Assembly (NCBI GenBank): GCA_020049895.1
Contig: JAGVLE010000006.1
Location: 1 to 36,446, forward strand
Origin: Alphaproteobacteria bacterium
Lineage (GTDB): Bacteria; Pseudomonadota; Alphaproteobacteria; UBA9655
Direction of reading: 5' to 3'
DNA length: 36,446 nucleotides
Below the pieces are notes generated by a model that saw nothing but the letters and a program-made list of their open reading frames with translations, did no database searches and was not told the origin of the DNA. Both the position numbers and the translations under genes were made by a program. Positions 17,475 through 25,884 of this stretch are shown here, piece by piece. The stretch's first letter is position 1, and the number at the start of each line of letters is the position of its first letter.

Positions 17475-19562
17475 CTACCCTTCTATCTTCGAAAAATCAG
17501 CAACTTGGTGGAGGGTTTTGCGCAAGAGAGCTAGGAGCTGAAGACGGGTTTCGCGAACTTTTGCATCTTCAACATTAACGACAACCTTGTTAAAGAATTG
17601 ATCGACGAAAGGCCTCAATCCCGCAAGGCTTTGCACAGCCTGCACAAAATCCCCGTTTGCAATACATTCTTCAATCTTAGGGGCTTTATCTTGGAGTTCT
17701 TTAAAAAGCTGTTTTTCCTCTGGTGTTTCCAGGGAAGCTTCTCTAACGTCTCCCGTATAGGGGCGCTTTTCTTTTTCTTCTTCAATAGTCAGGATGTTGG
17801 CAGCTCGTTTATAGGCTGCTAAAAGGTTTTGACCATCCTCGCCTCCCATAAGCTGATCCAAGGCCTTTGTCCTTAAAGCAAGATCCGCAAAAGAGGGGTT
17901 GTCATGAGCTACGCTCAAGACAGCCTCTACGTGATCATAAGCACTTCCTTGCTTATCTTTGAGGAAAAACTTGAATCTCTCTAAAAGGAAATTCCATACT
18001 TGGGCGACTGCTTCTTCTTTAGGCTTAAGGATGGGAGCGGGTAAATCTGCCCAGGGATAAGCGTCATACGCCCACATCAGCGCTTCTCGTATAGAAAACT
18101 TGAAATTTGCTGCTAAGCAAAGCGAAATGACTCCCAGGGCGGCTCTGCGTAAGGCATAGGGGTCTTTGGATCCTGTTGGGGTCGCCCCAATTGTAAAAAA
18201 GCCTATGAGCGTATCGAGGCGATCGGCCAAGCCCAGAAGAAGGCTCGGCACTGCTTGAGGAAGGTGACCGTCCGTCCCCTTTGGCCAATATTGCTCTTCA
18301 AGGGCTTGCGCCACTTCAGCAGGTTCACCCTGATGCTGGGCATAATATTTCCCCATAATTCCTTGGAGCTCAGGAAATTCTGCAACCATTTGAGAGGCAA
18401 GATCGGCTTTTGATAAAAGAGCAGCTCGCGCTACGAGACTAGCGTTAGCTCCAATGGTTTTTGCAAGGCGCGTTGAAAGGTCAACAAGGCGTTGGACTTT
18501 GTCAAAAAGACTTCCCAAATGTTGATGAAAAAGGCGTGTTTTTAGAGCTTCATTAAAGTGCACAAGAGGCATTTTAAGATCTTGCTTCCAAAAGAATTCT
18601 GCGTCCGCAAGGCGAGCTCGTAAGACGCGCTCATTCCCCACCACGATGGTTTTTCCGTCATCTGTGGCTTTTGTATTCGAAATAATGATGAACTCTGCAG
18701 CAAGATTACCTTGAGTGTTTTCTAGGGGAAAATAGCGCTGATGATGGCGCATTGGCGTTGTAATGACTTCTCGCGGAAGGTCCATAAAACGTGCATCCAT
18801 CGTTCCTTTAAGGGCAATAGGCCATTCGACAAGGCCCGCTACTTCATCCAATAGGGCATCATCATTCAGTGGGGCTAAGTTAGATTGTTCTGCAAGCTCA
18901 GCAACGTTCTTTTTAATAAAATGACGGCGATCGTCCCACTCTAACATCACAAAGTGCTTTTCAAGCTCTCTCTCATACTCTTTGAAATCCTTGACCGTAA
19001 AAGGCCCGGGAGCCAGGAAGCGATGGCCATACGTTGTATTGGATGTTGTGACTCCAGCATACGTAAAAGGAACAATCTTTCCTTCAAACAGGCTTAAAAG
19101 TCCCCGGATAGGGCGTACCCATGGGGTTGGTTGGGCTCCCCACCGCATGGATTTTGGCCAGCTAAATCCTTTTAAGATAGCCAAAGCAATTTCGGGAAGA
19201 GCGGCATACGTCTGTTGAGCAGGGATTGTTTTTAAAATAAACAACCCATCTCCTTTTGGGGTGGGTCTTACCACACATTGCTCTCGGGCTATAGCATTTG
19301 TCTTTAAAAACCCCTCAATGGCGGCTTGTGGGGCTGTGACAAGAGGGCCTTTTTTTTCTTCACTTTTTTCAGGGATTTCTAAGGACAATCCTTGCACAAC
19401 CAGAACCAATCTGCGCGGTGTCACATATGTTTTTATTTCCTCAAAGCCTAGCCCTGCGTTGTTTAGATGCGTTTCTGCGAGCGTTTTGAGTTGCAGTTGA
19501 GCCCCGGGTTGCATGCGCGCCGGGATTTCTTCAGATAATATTTCAAGCAACCATTCAGCCAT
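17475..19562 (-). CDS. glyS: Glycine-tRNA ligase beta subunit
   Basis: This is the large subunit of the bacterial alpha2beta2 glycyl-tRNA synthetase, which binds tRNA while the alpha subunit activates glycine. From ATG 19562 the protein is 695 residues, the normal length, starting [20 protein letters not shown]. The family segments [21 protein letters not shown], and [13 protein letters not shown] (HD-like domain) are present, as is the C-terminal anticodon-binding region. An in-frame upstream ATG would extend 33 residues into glyQ and is rejected. It overlaps glyQ by 8 bp, so the two subunits are translationally coupled. Three exported-protein genes follow on the same strand. Confidence 0.97.
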   Translation of the reverse strand: MAEWLLEILSEEIPARMQPGAQLQLKTLAETHLNNAGLGFEEIKTYVTPRRLVLVVQGLSLEIPEKSEEKKGPLVTAPQAAIEGFLKTNAIAREQCVVRPTPKGDGLFILKTIPAQQTYAALPEIALAILKGFSWPKSMRWGAQPTPWVRPIRGLLSLFEGKIVPFTYAGVTTSNTTYGHRFLAPGPFTVKDFKEYERELEKHFVMLEWDDRRHFIKKNVAELAEQSNLAPLNDDALLDEVAGLVEWPIALKGTMDARFMDLPREVITTPMRHHQRYFPLENTQGNLAAEFIIISNTKATDDGKTIVVGNERVLRARLADAEFFWKQDLKMPLVHFNEALKTRLFHQHLGSLFDKVQRLVDLSTRLAKTIGANASLVARAALLSKADLASQMVAEFPELQGIMGKYYAQHQGEPAEVAQALEEQYWPKGTDGHLPQAVPSLLLGLADRLDTLIGFFTIGATPTGSKDPYALRRAALGVISLCLAANFKFSIREALMWAYDAYPWADLPAPILKPKEEAVAQVWNFLLERFKFFLKDKQGSAYDHVEAVLSVAHDNPSFADLALRTKALDQLMGGEDGQNLLAAYKRAANILTIEEEKEKRPYTGDVREASLETPEEKQLFKELQDKAPKIEECIANGDFVQAVQSLAGLRPFVDQFFNKVVVNVEDAKVRETRLQLLALLRKTLHQVADFSKIEG

Positions 19563-20421
19563 GGTTTTCCTCCATCCATAGCTCACAACATTGACGTGCG
19601 ATGGCTCGCACACGGCCAATATAGTTAGCTCGTTCAGTGACACTGACGACTCCCCGGGCATCCAATAAGTTGAAAAGGTGGCTGGCTTTCAGGCAATACT
19701 CATAAGCGGGAAGTACAAGTTTATTTCTGATTAATTCGTTAGCCATTTTTTCGGCATCTTCAAAATGTCGTAAGGTCATCGCCACATCGAGATGTTCAAA
19801 ACTAAAGGCTGAAAATTCCTTTTCCATTTGGAAAGCTACATCTCCATAGGTCATGGGCTGATTACCTGTGGGGCTGTTCCAGGCCAAATCATAGACATTT
19901 TCAAGACCTTGAAGGATGGAAGCCAAGCGCTCAAGCCCATAGGTAATTTCTACAGGAACAGGATCGCAAGGGATGCCGCCCACCTGTTGAAAATAAGTAA
20001 ATTGAGTGATTTCCTGTCCATCAATCCAGACCTCCCAACCGAGACCAGCTGCTCCCAACGTAGGGCTTTCCCAATCATCTTCCACAAAGCGAATATCATG
20101 CCGTGTTGGATCTACCCCAATATGCTTGAGACTTTCCAAATAAAGAGTTTGGATGTCATCAGGAGCAGGTTTGAGAATCGCTTGAAATTGGTGATGGCGA
20201 TAAAGGCGATTAGGGTTTTCTCCATACCTCCCATCTGCAGGCCTGCGAGATGGTTGTACATAAGCTGCTCGCCAAGGTTTTGGGCCTAAAGCTTTAAGGG
20301 TTGTTGCAGGATGAAATGTGCCTGCCCCCACTTCCGCGTCATAGGGTTGCAGGATGACACATCCTTGGTCAGACCAAAATGTAGAAAGAGTTAAAATAAG
20401 AGTTTGAAAATCGAGACTCAT
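19555..20421 (-). CDS. glyQ: Glycine-tRNA ligase alpha subunit
   Basis: This is the catalytic class II subunit of glycyl-tRNA synthetase, which forms glycyl-adenylate. The 288 residues start [20 protein letters not shown] and carry the family's segments: [52 protein letters not shown] and [13 protein letters not shown]. It is first in the glyQS transcript. A TTGACC-17-TAGGGT promoter lies just upstream, and GAGAAAG a few bases before the ATG serves as a ribosome-binding site. Confidence 0.97.
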   Translation of the reverse strand: MSLDFQTLILTLSTFWSDQGCVILQPYDAEVGAGTFHPATTLKALGPKPWRAAYVQPSRRPADGRYGENPNRLYRHHQFQAILKPAPDDIQTLYLESLKHIGVDPTRHDIRFVEDDWESPTLGAAGLGWEVWIDGQEITQFTYFQQVGGIPCDPVPVEITYGLERLASILQGLENVYDLAWNSPTGNQPMTYGDVAFQMEKEFSAFSFEHLDVAMTLRHFEDAEKMANELIRNKLVLPAYEYCLKASHLFNLLDARGVVSVTERANYIGRVRAIARQCCELWMEENHG

Positions 20422-20444
20422 AGGGCTTTCTCTATTGTTTCCTC

Positions 20445-20473
20445 ACCCTACTGTGCCCTGCTCAAGGGGTCAA
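20445..20473 (-). promoter_or_regulatory. Probable sigma-70 type promoter of glyQS
   Basis: On the minus strand, TTGACC (20473-20468) and TAGGGT (20450-20445) are separated by 17 bases. Transcription would begin about 17 bases before the glyQ ATG. This is the best -35/-10 pair in the intergenic region and points the right way. Confidence 0.45.
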
Positions 20474-20617
20474 GATTTTCTAATAGCCTCCATCAAAACT
20501 CGATTACCTTAAAGGAGTTGGCAGCGTTAATACTTGTCTATGCTAGATTCCTCTTTTAAAGAGGGCTTTTAAAGTGGTATACACTCCTTAGTTTGAACAT
20601 TATTTTGTACACTATAA
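20474..20617. other. Divergent glyQ/sucA intergenic region with hairpin
   Basis: No gene is visible. A perfect short inverted repeat, CCTCTTTTAAAGAGG (20550-20564), is followed by GCTTTT on the plus strand. It would lie in the sucA leader if transcription begins upstream, for example at the weak pair TTGGCA (20518-20523) and TATGCT. It could be an attenuator-like terminator, or an operator if the start lies downstream. No Shine-Dalgarno sequence precedes the sucA ATG; the last bases are GTACACTATAA. Confidence 0.25.
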
Positions 20618-23395
20618 ATGCCTGCTTTTTCAGATGATTTCTTATCTTTTTTGACAGCTGATAATGCTGTTTATGTCGATTCCCTTTACACAGCTTATCT
20701 GCAGGATCCAAATGCAGTAAGTCCAGAATGGCAGGCTTATTTTTCTCAGATGGCTCCCTCCCTGGAGGCTTCTTCGATATCTGGGGCTGATGTTGATTCT
20801 CAAACTATTCTTGCCTCTGTTCAAGCCACAAAACTTATAGATGCTTATCGAGGTCTTGGGCACAAACTGGCGCAGCTAGATCCTTTAAATCTGGCTCAAA
20901 AAATTATTCCTCCAGAGCTTTCCCCTCAGACCTATGGATTTGCAGGAAAAAACGATGGTGAGCGTGTGTTTGTTGAAGAAAAAGGCGCGCTTTCTTCCAC
21001 AACTGTTCGAGATCTTATTGCACGCTTTGACCGTATTTATGGTGGTTCCATAGGAGTCGAATTTGCGCATATAGAAAACCAGGAGCAAAGGCTATGGCTG
21101 CAAAGCCATATGGAAGGCGGAGAGGGGATACTTCCCTTAGTCCAACGAACCTTATCTTCTGAGGATCAAAAGCAAGTTCTAAAAAAACTTTTAGAAACAG
21201 AAGGAATTGAGCAATTCCTTAACAAGAAATATCCAGCATCCACTCGTTTTGGCATCGATGGGGCAGAGAGTCTTATGCCAGGAATCGAAGAGGTTTTGAT
21301 TCAATCGGCAAGGGTAGGCGTGGAAGAGGTCATTATCGGAATGCCTCACCGTGGGCGCTTGAATGTGCTCACAAGTACGTTAGAAAAACCAATCCAGGCT
21401 ATTTTTACTGAGTTTCGCGAAGAGGAATTCTACTTATCCTCTTTAAAGGAATCAGGGGATGTTAAGTATCACCTTGGGGCGTCTACAGATCGTATCTTTG
21501 ACGGTAAAAAAGTACATCTTTCTCTTATGCCTAATCCCTCGCACCTTGAGGCTGTGGATCCGGTCGTTTTAGGGAAAATACGTGCCTATCAAGATGAGAT
21601 TAAGGATACAGACCGCTCTAAAGTAATGGGTTTATTACTCCATGGGGATGCAGCATTTGAAGGGCAAGGCATTGTTGCGGAAACCTTTATGATGTCTCAC
21701 CTTAAAGGATATGAAACAGGAGGAACGTTTCATATTGTTGTGAACAATCAAATTGGGTTTACAACAAATCCTGAAGATGGCCGTTCTTCCCCCTATTGTT
21801 CAGATTTGGCTTTGGTTGTTCAGGCTCCCGTTTTTCATGTCAATGGAGATGACCCTGATGCCGTTATTAACGTCGTACGTGTGGCAGCTCTTTATCGTCA
21901 TGTTTTCAAATCAGACGTCGTGATAGATTTGGTGTGTTATAGACGATTTGGTCATAATGAAGGGGACGAGCCAGGGTTTACGCAACCGCGCATGGTAAAG
22001 GCTATTTCTGCACAGTCTTCTGTTGCTGAGCTATACAGTCAAAAGCTTGTTGGAACAGGCGTTACATCAGAGAAAGAAATTTTGACCTTACGGGAAAATT
22101 TGCGGGCGACTCTTCAAAAGAATTTTGAGGCAGCAGCAACCTATGCTCCCCCAAAAGATCAAAAACTAGGCAGAAGTTGGACAGGTCTTCGGTTCAAACA
22201 AGAAAAAGAAGTTCATCAGGCAACAGGAGTTGAAAAGAAAGTTCTTGTAGAAATGGGAGCGGCTCTTAGCAAAATTCCTAAGGATTTTCACCTTCATCCT
22301 AAATTAGGGAGATTTTTTGACGCTCGCAAAAAAATGGTTGAAGGAACAGAACCTGTGGATTGGTCTATGGCAGAAGCCTTGGCCTTTGGGTCTCTTTTAT
22401 GGGAAGGCTACCCTGTTCGCTTAAGCGGTCAAGACTCAGCCAGAGGAACCTTTAGTCAGCGCCATGCTGTTTTAAGAGATATGGAGACAGAAGAAAAACA
22501 CATCTGTTTCAACATGTTATCTAAGAGTCAGGCGTCCTTTGAAGTTTGGGACAGTCCTTTGGCAGAAGCGTCTGTTGTTGGGTTTGAGATGGGGTATAGC
22601 CTTGCAGCTCCAAAGACTCTCGTTCTGTGGGAGGCTCAATATGGAGATTTTTCGAATGGAGCGCAGGTTATTATCGATCAATTTATTTCTTCTACAGAAG
22701 TAAAATGGCTACGGATGTCAGGGCTTGTCATGCTTCTCCCTCATGCTTATGAAGGTCAAGGACCAGAGCATTCTTCGGCACGCCTAGAGAGATATCTGCA
22801 GTTATGTGCGGAAGATAACCTTCAGGTGATTAATTGTACAACGCCAGCAAATTATTTTCATGGGTTGAGACGGCAAATTCATCGGGATTATCGCAAACCT
22901 CTTGTTATCGTGACGCCTAAATCGCTTCTGCGTCGGAAATATATGATTTCTTCTTTGAAAGAGTTTGAAAAAGGGACCTCTTTTCAGGAAGTTATTCCAG
23001 ATTCCCTTTCTTCAGCTAAGCGGGTTATTTTATGCTCAGGGAAAATTTATTATGATTTATGGGAAGCGCGAGAAGCCCAGAAAATTAAGGATACTGCCCT
23101 TGTGCGCCTCGAGCAATTTTATCCTTTTCCGCATGACCTTTTGGTAAAAGCTCTCCGTCCTTATAAGGGGGCAGAAGTTGTCTGGTGCCAGGAAGAGCCC
23201 AAGAATATGGGGGCCTGGACTTTTTTGGATCGTAGGCTTGAGGCTGCGCTGGAAGAGGCAAAGATGAAGAATACACGTCCTTTCTATGTAGGGCGTTCTG
23301 AGGCAGCTTCTCCGGCAACGGGGCTTTCAGCACGACATCATCGCGAACAAGGAGCTATTCTTCAAGAGGCTCTTGGGCTAAAAAAGGTAAAATGA
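20618..23395 (+). CDS. sucA: 2-oxoglutarate dehydrogenase E1 component
   Basis: This is the thiamine-diphosphate enzyme that decarboxylates 2-oxoglutarate in the TCA cycle and passes the succinyl group to the lipoyl arm of SucB. The 925 residues are typical. Visible features are the N-terminal E2-binding-type segment ([19 protein letters not shown]), [23 protein letters not shown], the ThDP/Mg2+ segment [13 protein letters not shown] with [26 protein letters not shown], and [19 protein letters not shown]. It is coupled to sucB by an ATGA overlap. No lpd or sucCD gene is nearby. Confidence 0.98.
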   Translation: MPAFSDDFLSFLTADNAVYVDSLYTAYLQDPNAVSPEWQAYFSQMAPSLEASSISGADVDSQTILASVQATKLIDAYRGLGHKLAQLDPLNLAQKIIPPELSPQTYGFAGKNDGERVFVEEKGALSSTTVRDLIARFDRIYGGSIGVEFAHIENQEQRLWLQSHMEGGEGILPLVQRTLSSEDQKQVLKKLLETEGIEQFLNKKYPASTRFGIDGAESLMPGIEEVLIQSARVGVEEVIIGMPHRGRLNVLTSTLEKPIQAIFTEFREEEFYLSSLKESGDVKYHLGASTDRIFDGKKVHLSLMPNPSHLEAVDPVVLGKIRAYQDEIKDTDRSKVMGLLLHGDAAFEGQGIVAETFMMSHLKGYETGGTFHIVVNNQIGFTTNPEDGRSSPYCSDLALVVQAPVFHVNGDDPDAVINVVRVAALYRHVFKSDVVIDLVCYRRFGHNEGDEPGFTQPRMVKAISAQSSVAELYSQKLVGTGVTSEKEILTLRENLRATLQKNFEAAATYAPPKDQKLGRSWTGLRFKQEKEVHQATGVEKKVLVEMGAALSKIPKDFHLHPKLGRFFDARKKMVEGTEPVDWSMAEALAFGSLLWEGYPVRLSGQDSARGTFSQRHAVLRDMETEEKHICFNMLSKSQASFEVWDSPLAEASVVGFEMGYSLAAPKTLVLWEAQYGDFSNGAQVIIDQFISSTEVKWLRMSGLVMLLPHAYEGQGPEHSSARLERYLQLCAEDNLQVINCTTPANYFHGLRRQIHRDYRKPLVIVTPKSLLRRKYMISSLKEFEKGTSFQEVIPDSLSSAKRVILCSGKIYYDLWEAREAQKIKDTALVRLEQFYPFPHDLLVKALRPYKGAEVVWCQEEPKNMGAWTFLDRRLEAALEEAKMKNTRPFYVGRSEAASPATGLSARHHREQGAILQEALGLKKVK

Positions 23396-24480
23396 TGAGT
23401 ACAATAAAAGATATAAAAGTTCCTTCCCTTGGAGAATCTATTTCAGAGGCAACGGTTGCTCAATGGTTAAAGAAAGAAGGGGATGCGGTTGTTGAAGACG
23501 AGCCTCTTGTTGAGCTTGAAACGGACAAGGTTACCTTAGAGGTAGGGGCTCCTGCTACCGGTATTCTCTCAAGTGTTCTTGTTAAAAAGGGAGAGACTGT
23601 TGAGATTGGGGAGATTTTGGGAAAAGTGACAGCAGGAAAAGCTCCCAAGCCTTCCCAGGAAAAACCTACTGAAAAACCTATTGAGAAGCCTGTTGAAAAG
23701 CGACAGGAATCAGCGCCTGAGACGGTCGCTCTTTCTCCCTCTCTTGAACAAAAAATTGTGCCACCTCAGCTGCCTAAAGACGGGCGAGTTGAGCGAGTTC
23801 CCATGAATCGCTTGCGCCAACGGGTGGCCGAGCGTCTGAAAGAGGCACAAAATACGGCCGCTATCCTCACGACTTTTAATGAAGTTGATGTGAGCCGCAT
23901 TATGGCTGTAAGAGCGCAGCTCAAAGATACTTTTGAGAAAAAACATGGGATAAAGCTCGGATTTATGTCGTTTTTTGTAAAGGCTTGTATCGTTGCCCTT
24001 AAGGAAATTCCTGCCGTTAATGCAGAAATAGAGGGCAGCGATGTCGTTTACAAAAATTATTATGATATTGGCGTTGCAGTGGGAGCTCCTCAAGGACTGG
24101 TGGTTCCTGTGGTACGTGATGCCGACCAAAAAAGCTTTGCTGAGATCGAAAAAGATATTGCGGGCCTTGGTCAAAAAGCGAAAGAGGGGAAGCTCTCCCT
24201 TGAAGATCTGCAGGGAGGGACCTTTACCATTTCAAATGGGGGAATCTATGGCTCCTTGATGTCTACACCTATTCTCAACCCTCCGCAGTCAGGTATTTTG
24301 GGTATGCATAAAATTCAAGAGCGCCCGGTAGCGATTGAAGGAAAGGTAGAAATTCGCCCGATGATGTATGTGGCCTTGTCCTATGATCATCGATTGGTTG
24401 ACGGAAAAGAGGCTGTTACCTTCTTAGTGCGTGTTAAGGAATGCTTGGAAAATCCAGAGAGAGTATTATTGGAAGTATAA
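23392..24480 (+). CDS. sucB: 2-oxoglutarate dehydrogenase E2 lacking the subunit-binding domain
   Basis: This is dihydrolipoamide succinyltransferase, the core of the 2-oxoglutarate dehydrogenase complex. At 362 residues it is shorter than the usual roughly 400. The lipoyl domain (1-80) has the lipoylated lysine in [11 protein letters not shown] (Lys46). A Pro/Glu/Lys linker (about 81-134) leads directly into the catalytic domain (from [14 protein letters not shown]), which ends with the active-site SYDHRLVDG (His333, Asp337). Between them the peripheral subunit-binding domain of about 35 residues is missing. Only ALSPSLEQ resembles its first turn, and the GTG..GR motif is gone. Mitochondrial E2o also lacks this domain. 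It overlaps the sucA stop, with a second ATG at 23395 as an alternative start. Confidence 0.97.
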   Translation: MMSTIKDIKVPSLGESISEATVAQWLKKEGDAVVEDEPLVELETDKVTLEVGAPATGILSSVLVKKGETVEIGEILGKVTAGKAPKPSQEKPTEKPIEKPVEKRQESAPETVALSPSLEQKIVPPQLPKDGRVERVPMNRLRQRVAERLKEAQNTAAILTTFNEVDVSRIMAVRAQLKDTFEKKHGIKLGFMSFFVKACIVALKEIPAVNAEIEGSDVVYKNYYDIGVAVGAPQGLVVPVVRDADQKSFAEIEKDIAGLGQKAKEGKLSLEDLQGGTFTISNGGIYGSLMSTPILNPPQSGILGMHKIQERPVAIEGKVEIRPMMYVALSYDHRLVDGKEAVTFLVRVKECLENPERVLLEV

Positions 24481-24487
24481 CATTTTC

Positions 24488-24516
24488 TTGCTGTCTCGAA
24501 AAAAAAGGCGTACTTT
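24488..24516 (+). promoter_or_regulatory. Possible promoter of ihfB
   Basis: TTGCTG (24488-24493) and TACTTT (24511-24516) are spaced by 17 bases, which include an A-tract. Transcription would start about 20 bases before the ihfB ATG, leaving the ribosome-binding site AGAAAGAGGG in the leader. Confidence 0.35.
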
Positions 24517-24544
24517 CTTAAGGAAAATTTAGAAAGAGGGTGTC

Positions 24545-24835
24545 ATGACAAAATCAGAGCTAATTCATAAATTAGGTCAACAATTCACGGATCTTTCTCT
24601 GAGAACGGTGGAAAAAGCTGTGGACATCGTTTTTTCCGATATAAGCCAGGCCTTAGTAAAAGGAAACCGTGTTGAGCTGCGTGGATTTGGCTCTTTTTCT
24701 GTACGGTATCGTGAGCGTCGCTTAGGACGTAACCCGCGAACAGGTGAAAAAGTAGAAGTTGCTGGCAAAAATGTGCCTTTCTTCAAAACAGGAAAAGGCT
24801 TGCGAGAGCGTTTGAATGCCTCAAAGGGAAAGTAA
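24545..24835 (+). CDS. ihfB: Integration host factor beta subunit
   Basis: This is a 96-residue HU/IHF-family DNA-bending protein. The start [10 protein letters not shown], the central [29 protein letters not shown], and [15 protein letters not shown] match IHF-beta more closely than HU. The Arg-containing arm and the Asn-Pro-Arg of RNPRTG at the tip insert into the minor groove in this family. IHF works as a heterodimer with IhfA, which is not in this window. A possible promoter and AGAGGG ribosome-binding site precede it, and tRNA-Gly follows after 9 bp. Homology to HU means an HU role cannot be fully excluded. Confidence 0.9.
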   Translation: MTKSELIHKLGQQFTDLSLRTVEKAVDIVFSDISQALVKGNRVELRGFGSFSVRYRERRLGRNPRTGEKVEVAGKNVPFFKTGKGLRERLNASKGK

Positions 24836-24844
24836 ATTTAGTTA

Positions 24845-24918
24845 GCGGGTGTAGCTCAGTGGTAGAGCAGTAGCTTCCCAAGCTTCAGACGAGGGTCCGA
24901 TTCCCTTCACCCGCTCCA
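24845..24918 (+). tRNA. tRNA-Gly, anticodon CCC, CCA encoded
   Basis: A 74-base cloverleaf is visible: acceptor stem GCGGGTG/CACCCGC, D stem GCTC/GAGC, and anticodon loop TTCCCAA with anticodon CCC at 24877-24879. The T stem is GAGGG/CCCTT, the discriminator is T and CCA is encoded. Two departures stand out. The anticodon stem has a T-T mismatch (24871 with 24885). The T loop reads TCCGATT, with C at position 55 (24897) where nearly all tRNAs have U, later modified to pseudouridine. It lies between ihfB and a small lipoprotein gene. Confidence 0.93.
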
Positions 24919-24937
24919 CTATTAGACGGAGTTGTTT

Positions 24938-25231
24938 ATGTATAAAATCCTTTTCTTGTGTCCTTTGCTAGCATTGCTCTCTGGGTGTGAGCCACCTTTC
25001 ACGCGTAGCCAGCAGCTGGCTGTTTATCGGACACGTTGTTTGGAATATGGGTATGAGCCTGGAACCCTCGAGTTTGCAGATTGCATGAAAGAGCAGGAAA
25101 AGCATCAAGAAATGCTAGATCTCAAGCAGAGAAAAATTGAATTGTTAGAAGAAAAAAATCAGATTGCTCGCAAAGAACTTCAAGTTAAAGAAAAAGTGCA
25201 CAATCATGACGGATTAAAAATCCAGTGGTAA
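24938..25231 (+). CDS. Small lipoprotein of unknown function
   Basis: From ATG 24938 (GGAG ribosome-binding site just upstream) this encodes 97 residues. The N terminus MYKILFLCPLLALLSGC is a lipoprotein signal with Cys17 as the lipidation site. The mature part has RTRCLEYGYEPGTLEFADCMKEQE, a pattern of two cysteines about 15 residues apart that I have seen in short alphaproteobacterial lipoproteins. A charged helix (about 55-90) that could form a coiled coil follows. No function can be assigned. It directly follows the tRNA gene. Confidence 0.75.
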   Translation: MYKILFLCPLLALLSGCEPPFTRSQQLAVYRTRCLEYGYEPGTLEFADCMKEQEKHQEMLDLKQRKIELLEEKNQIARKELQVKEKVHNHDGLKIQW

Positions 25232-25267
25232 TAATCATCCTCTAATTGGCTAAAAAGCTCTTTTTTC

Positions 25268-25296
25268 TTGACAATTTAGGCGTTTTTCAGTTAGGA
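25268..25296 (+). promoter_or_regulatory. Possible promoter of rpmJ
   Basis: A perfect TTGACA (25268-25273) is followed after 17 bases by TTAGGA (25291-25296), which is a poor -10. It lies about 30 bases before the rpmJ ATG, with AGGAG in the leader. The T-rich stretch just before it (CTTTTTTC) follows a weak GGCT/AGCT hairpin that may end the lipoprotein transcript. Confidence 0.35.
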
Positions 25297-25322
25297 CTCA
25301 GGATTAAGTAGGAGATTAAGTT

Positions 25323-25448
25323 ATGAAAATTGTAAATTCCCTGAAGACGATTAAGCTCAGAGATAAAAATTGTCGTGTTATTCGCCGCAAAGGCCGTACA
25401 TACGTTATTAATAAATTGAATCCTCGCTATAAAGCCCGCCAGGGATAA
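25323..25448 (+). CDS. rpmJ: 50S ribosomal protein L36
   Basis: This is a 41-residue ribosomal protein reading [20 protein letters not shown] and ending NPRYKARQG. The length and the [11 protein letters not shown] segment identify L36. Only one cysteine remains (Cys17), so this is the zinc-free form common in alphaproteobacteria rather than the four-ligand form. The ribosome-binding site AGGAG lies 8 bases before the ATG. rpoZ follows after 21 bp. Confidence 0.96.
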   Translation: MKIVNSLKTIKLRDKNCRVIRRKGRTYVINKLNPRYKARQG

Positions 25449-25469
25449 TTCTAATTACCGGAGATAAAA

Positions 25470-25859
25470 ATGGCTCGAGTAACCGTTGAAGATTGCGTAC
25501 GTATTGTGCCAAATCGTTTTGAACTTGTGCTTATGGCATCCCAAAGAGCTCGAGAAATTGCAGCGGGGTCTCCTCTTTCGATTCCGAGAGATAATGATAA
25601 AAATCCAGTGGTAGCCTTGCGAGAAATTGCTGAGCAGACAGTTTCTTTGGAAAATCTTCAAGAAACAATTATTGATGGTTTCCAGAAGCATTTACAAGGA
25701 AATGATTCAGAAGAAGAAGATCTTACAGAGATTTCTATCGATGAAAATGCTTATGCAGGGGAAGCGGCCCATCGTGAAGAGCTTGAAAGCTTAGCTATTG
25801 AAGAAGATAGTGACGAGGATGAAGAGGCTCTCTCTGAAGAGATAACGGAAGAGGAGTGA
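25470..25859 (+). CDS. rpoZ: DNA-directed RNA polymerase omega subunit
   Basis: Omega assists assembly of RNA polymerase by clamping the beta' subunit. The 129 residues begin [20 protein letters not shown] and include [14 protein letters not shown] and [11 protein letters not shown], the conserved core. The last 50 or so residues form a strongly acidic tail ([23 protein letters not shown]), probably disordered. In this family (p)ppGpp can bind at the omega-beta' interface. The gene sits just upstream of spoT, an old proteobacterial pairing. Confidence 0.96.
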   Translation: MARVTVEDCVRIVPNRFELVLMASQRAREIAAGSPLSIPRDNDKNPVVALREIAEQTVSLENLQETIIDGFQKHLQGNDSEEEDLTEISIDENAYAGEAAHREELESLAIEEDSDEDEEALSEEITEEE

Positions 25860-25884
25860 ATCTTCCCTGCGGTCATACTAAAAA

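Noticed and set aside
23710-24174. Minus-strand 154-codon open frame within sucB
   Set aside because: It lies opposite the conserved catalytic domain of SucB and has no features of its own.
24545-24835. HU (hupB) as the call for this DNA-binding protein
   Set aside because: The MTKSELI start and the [18 protein letters not shown] order match IHF-beta better than HU.
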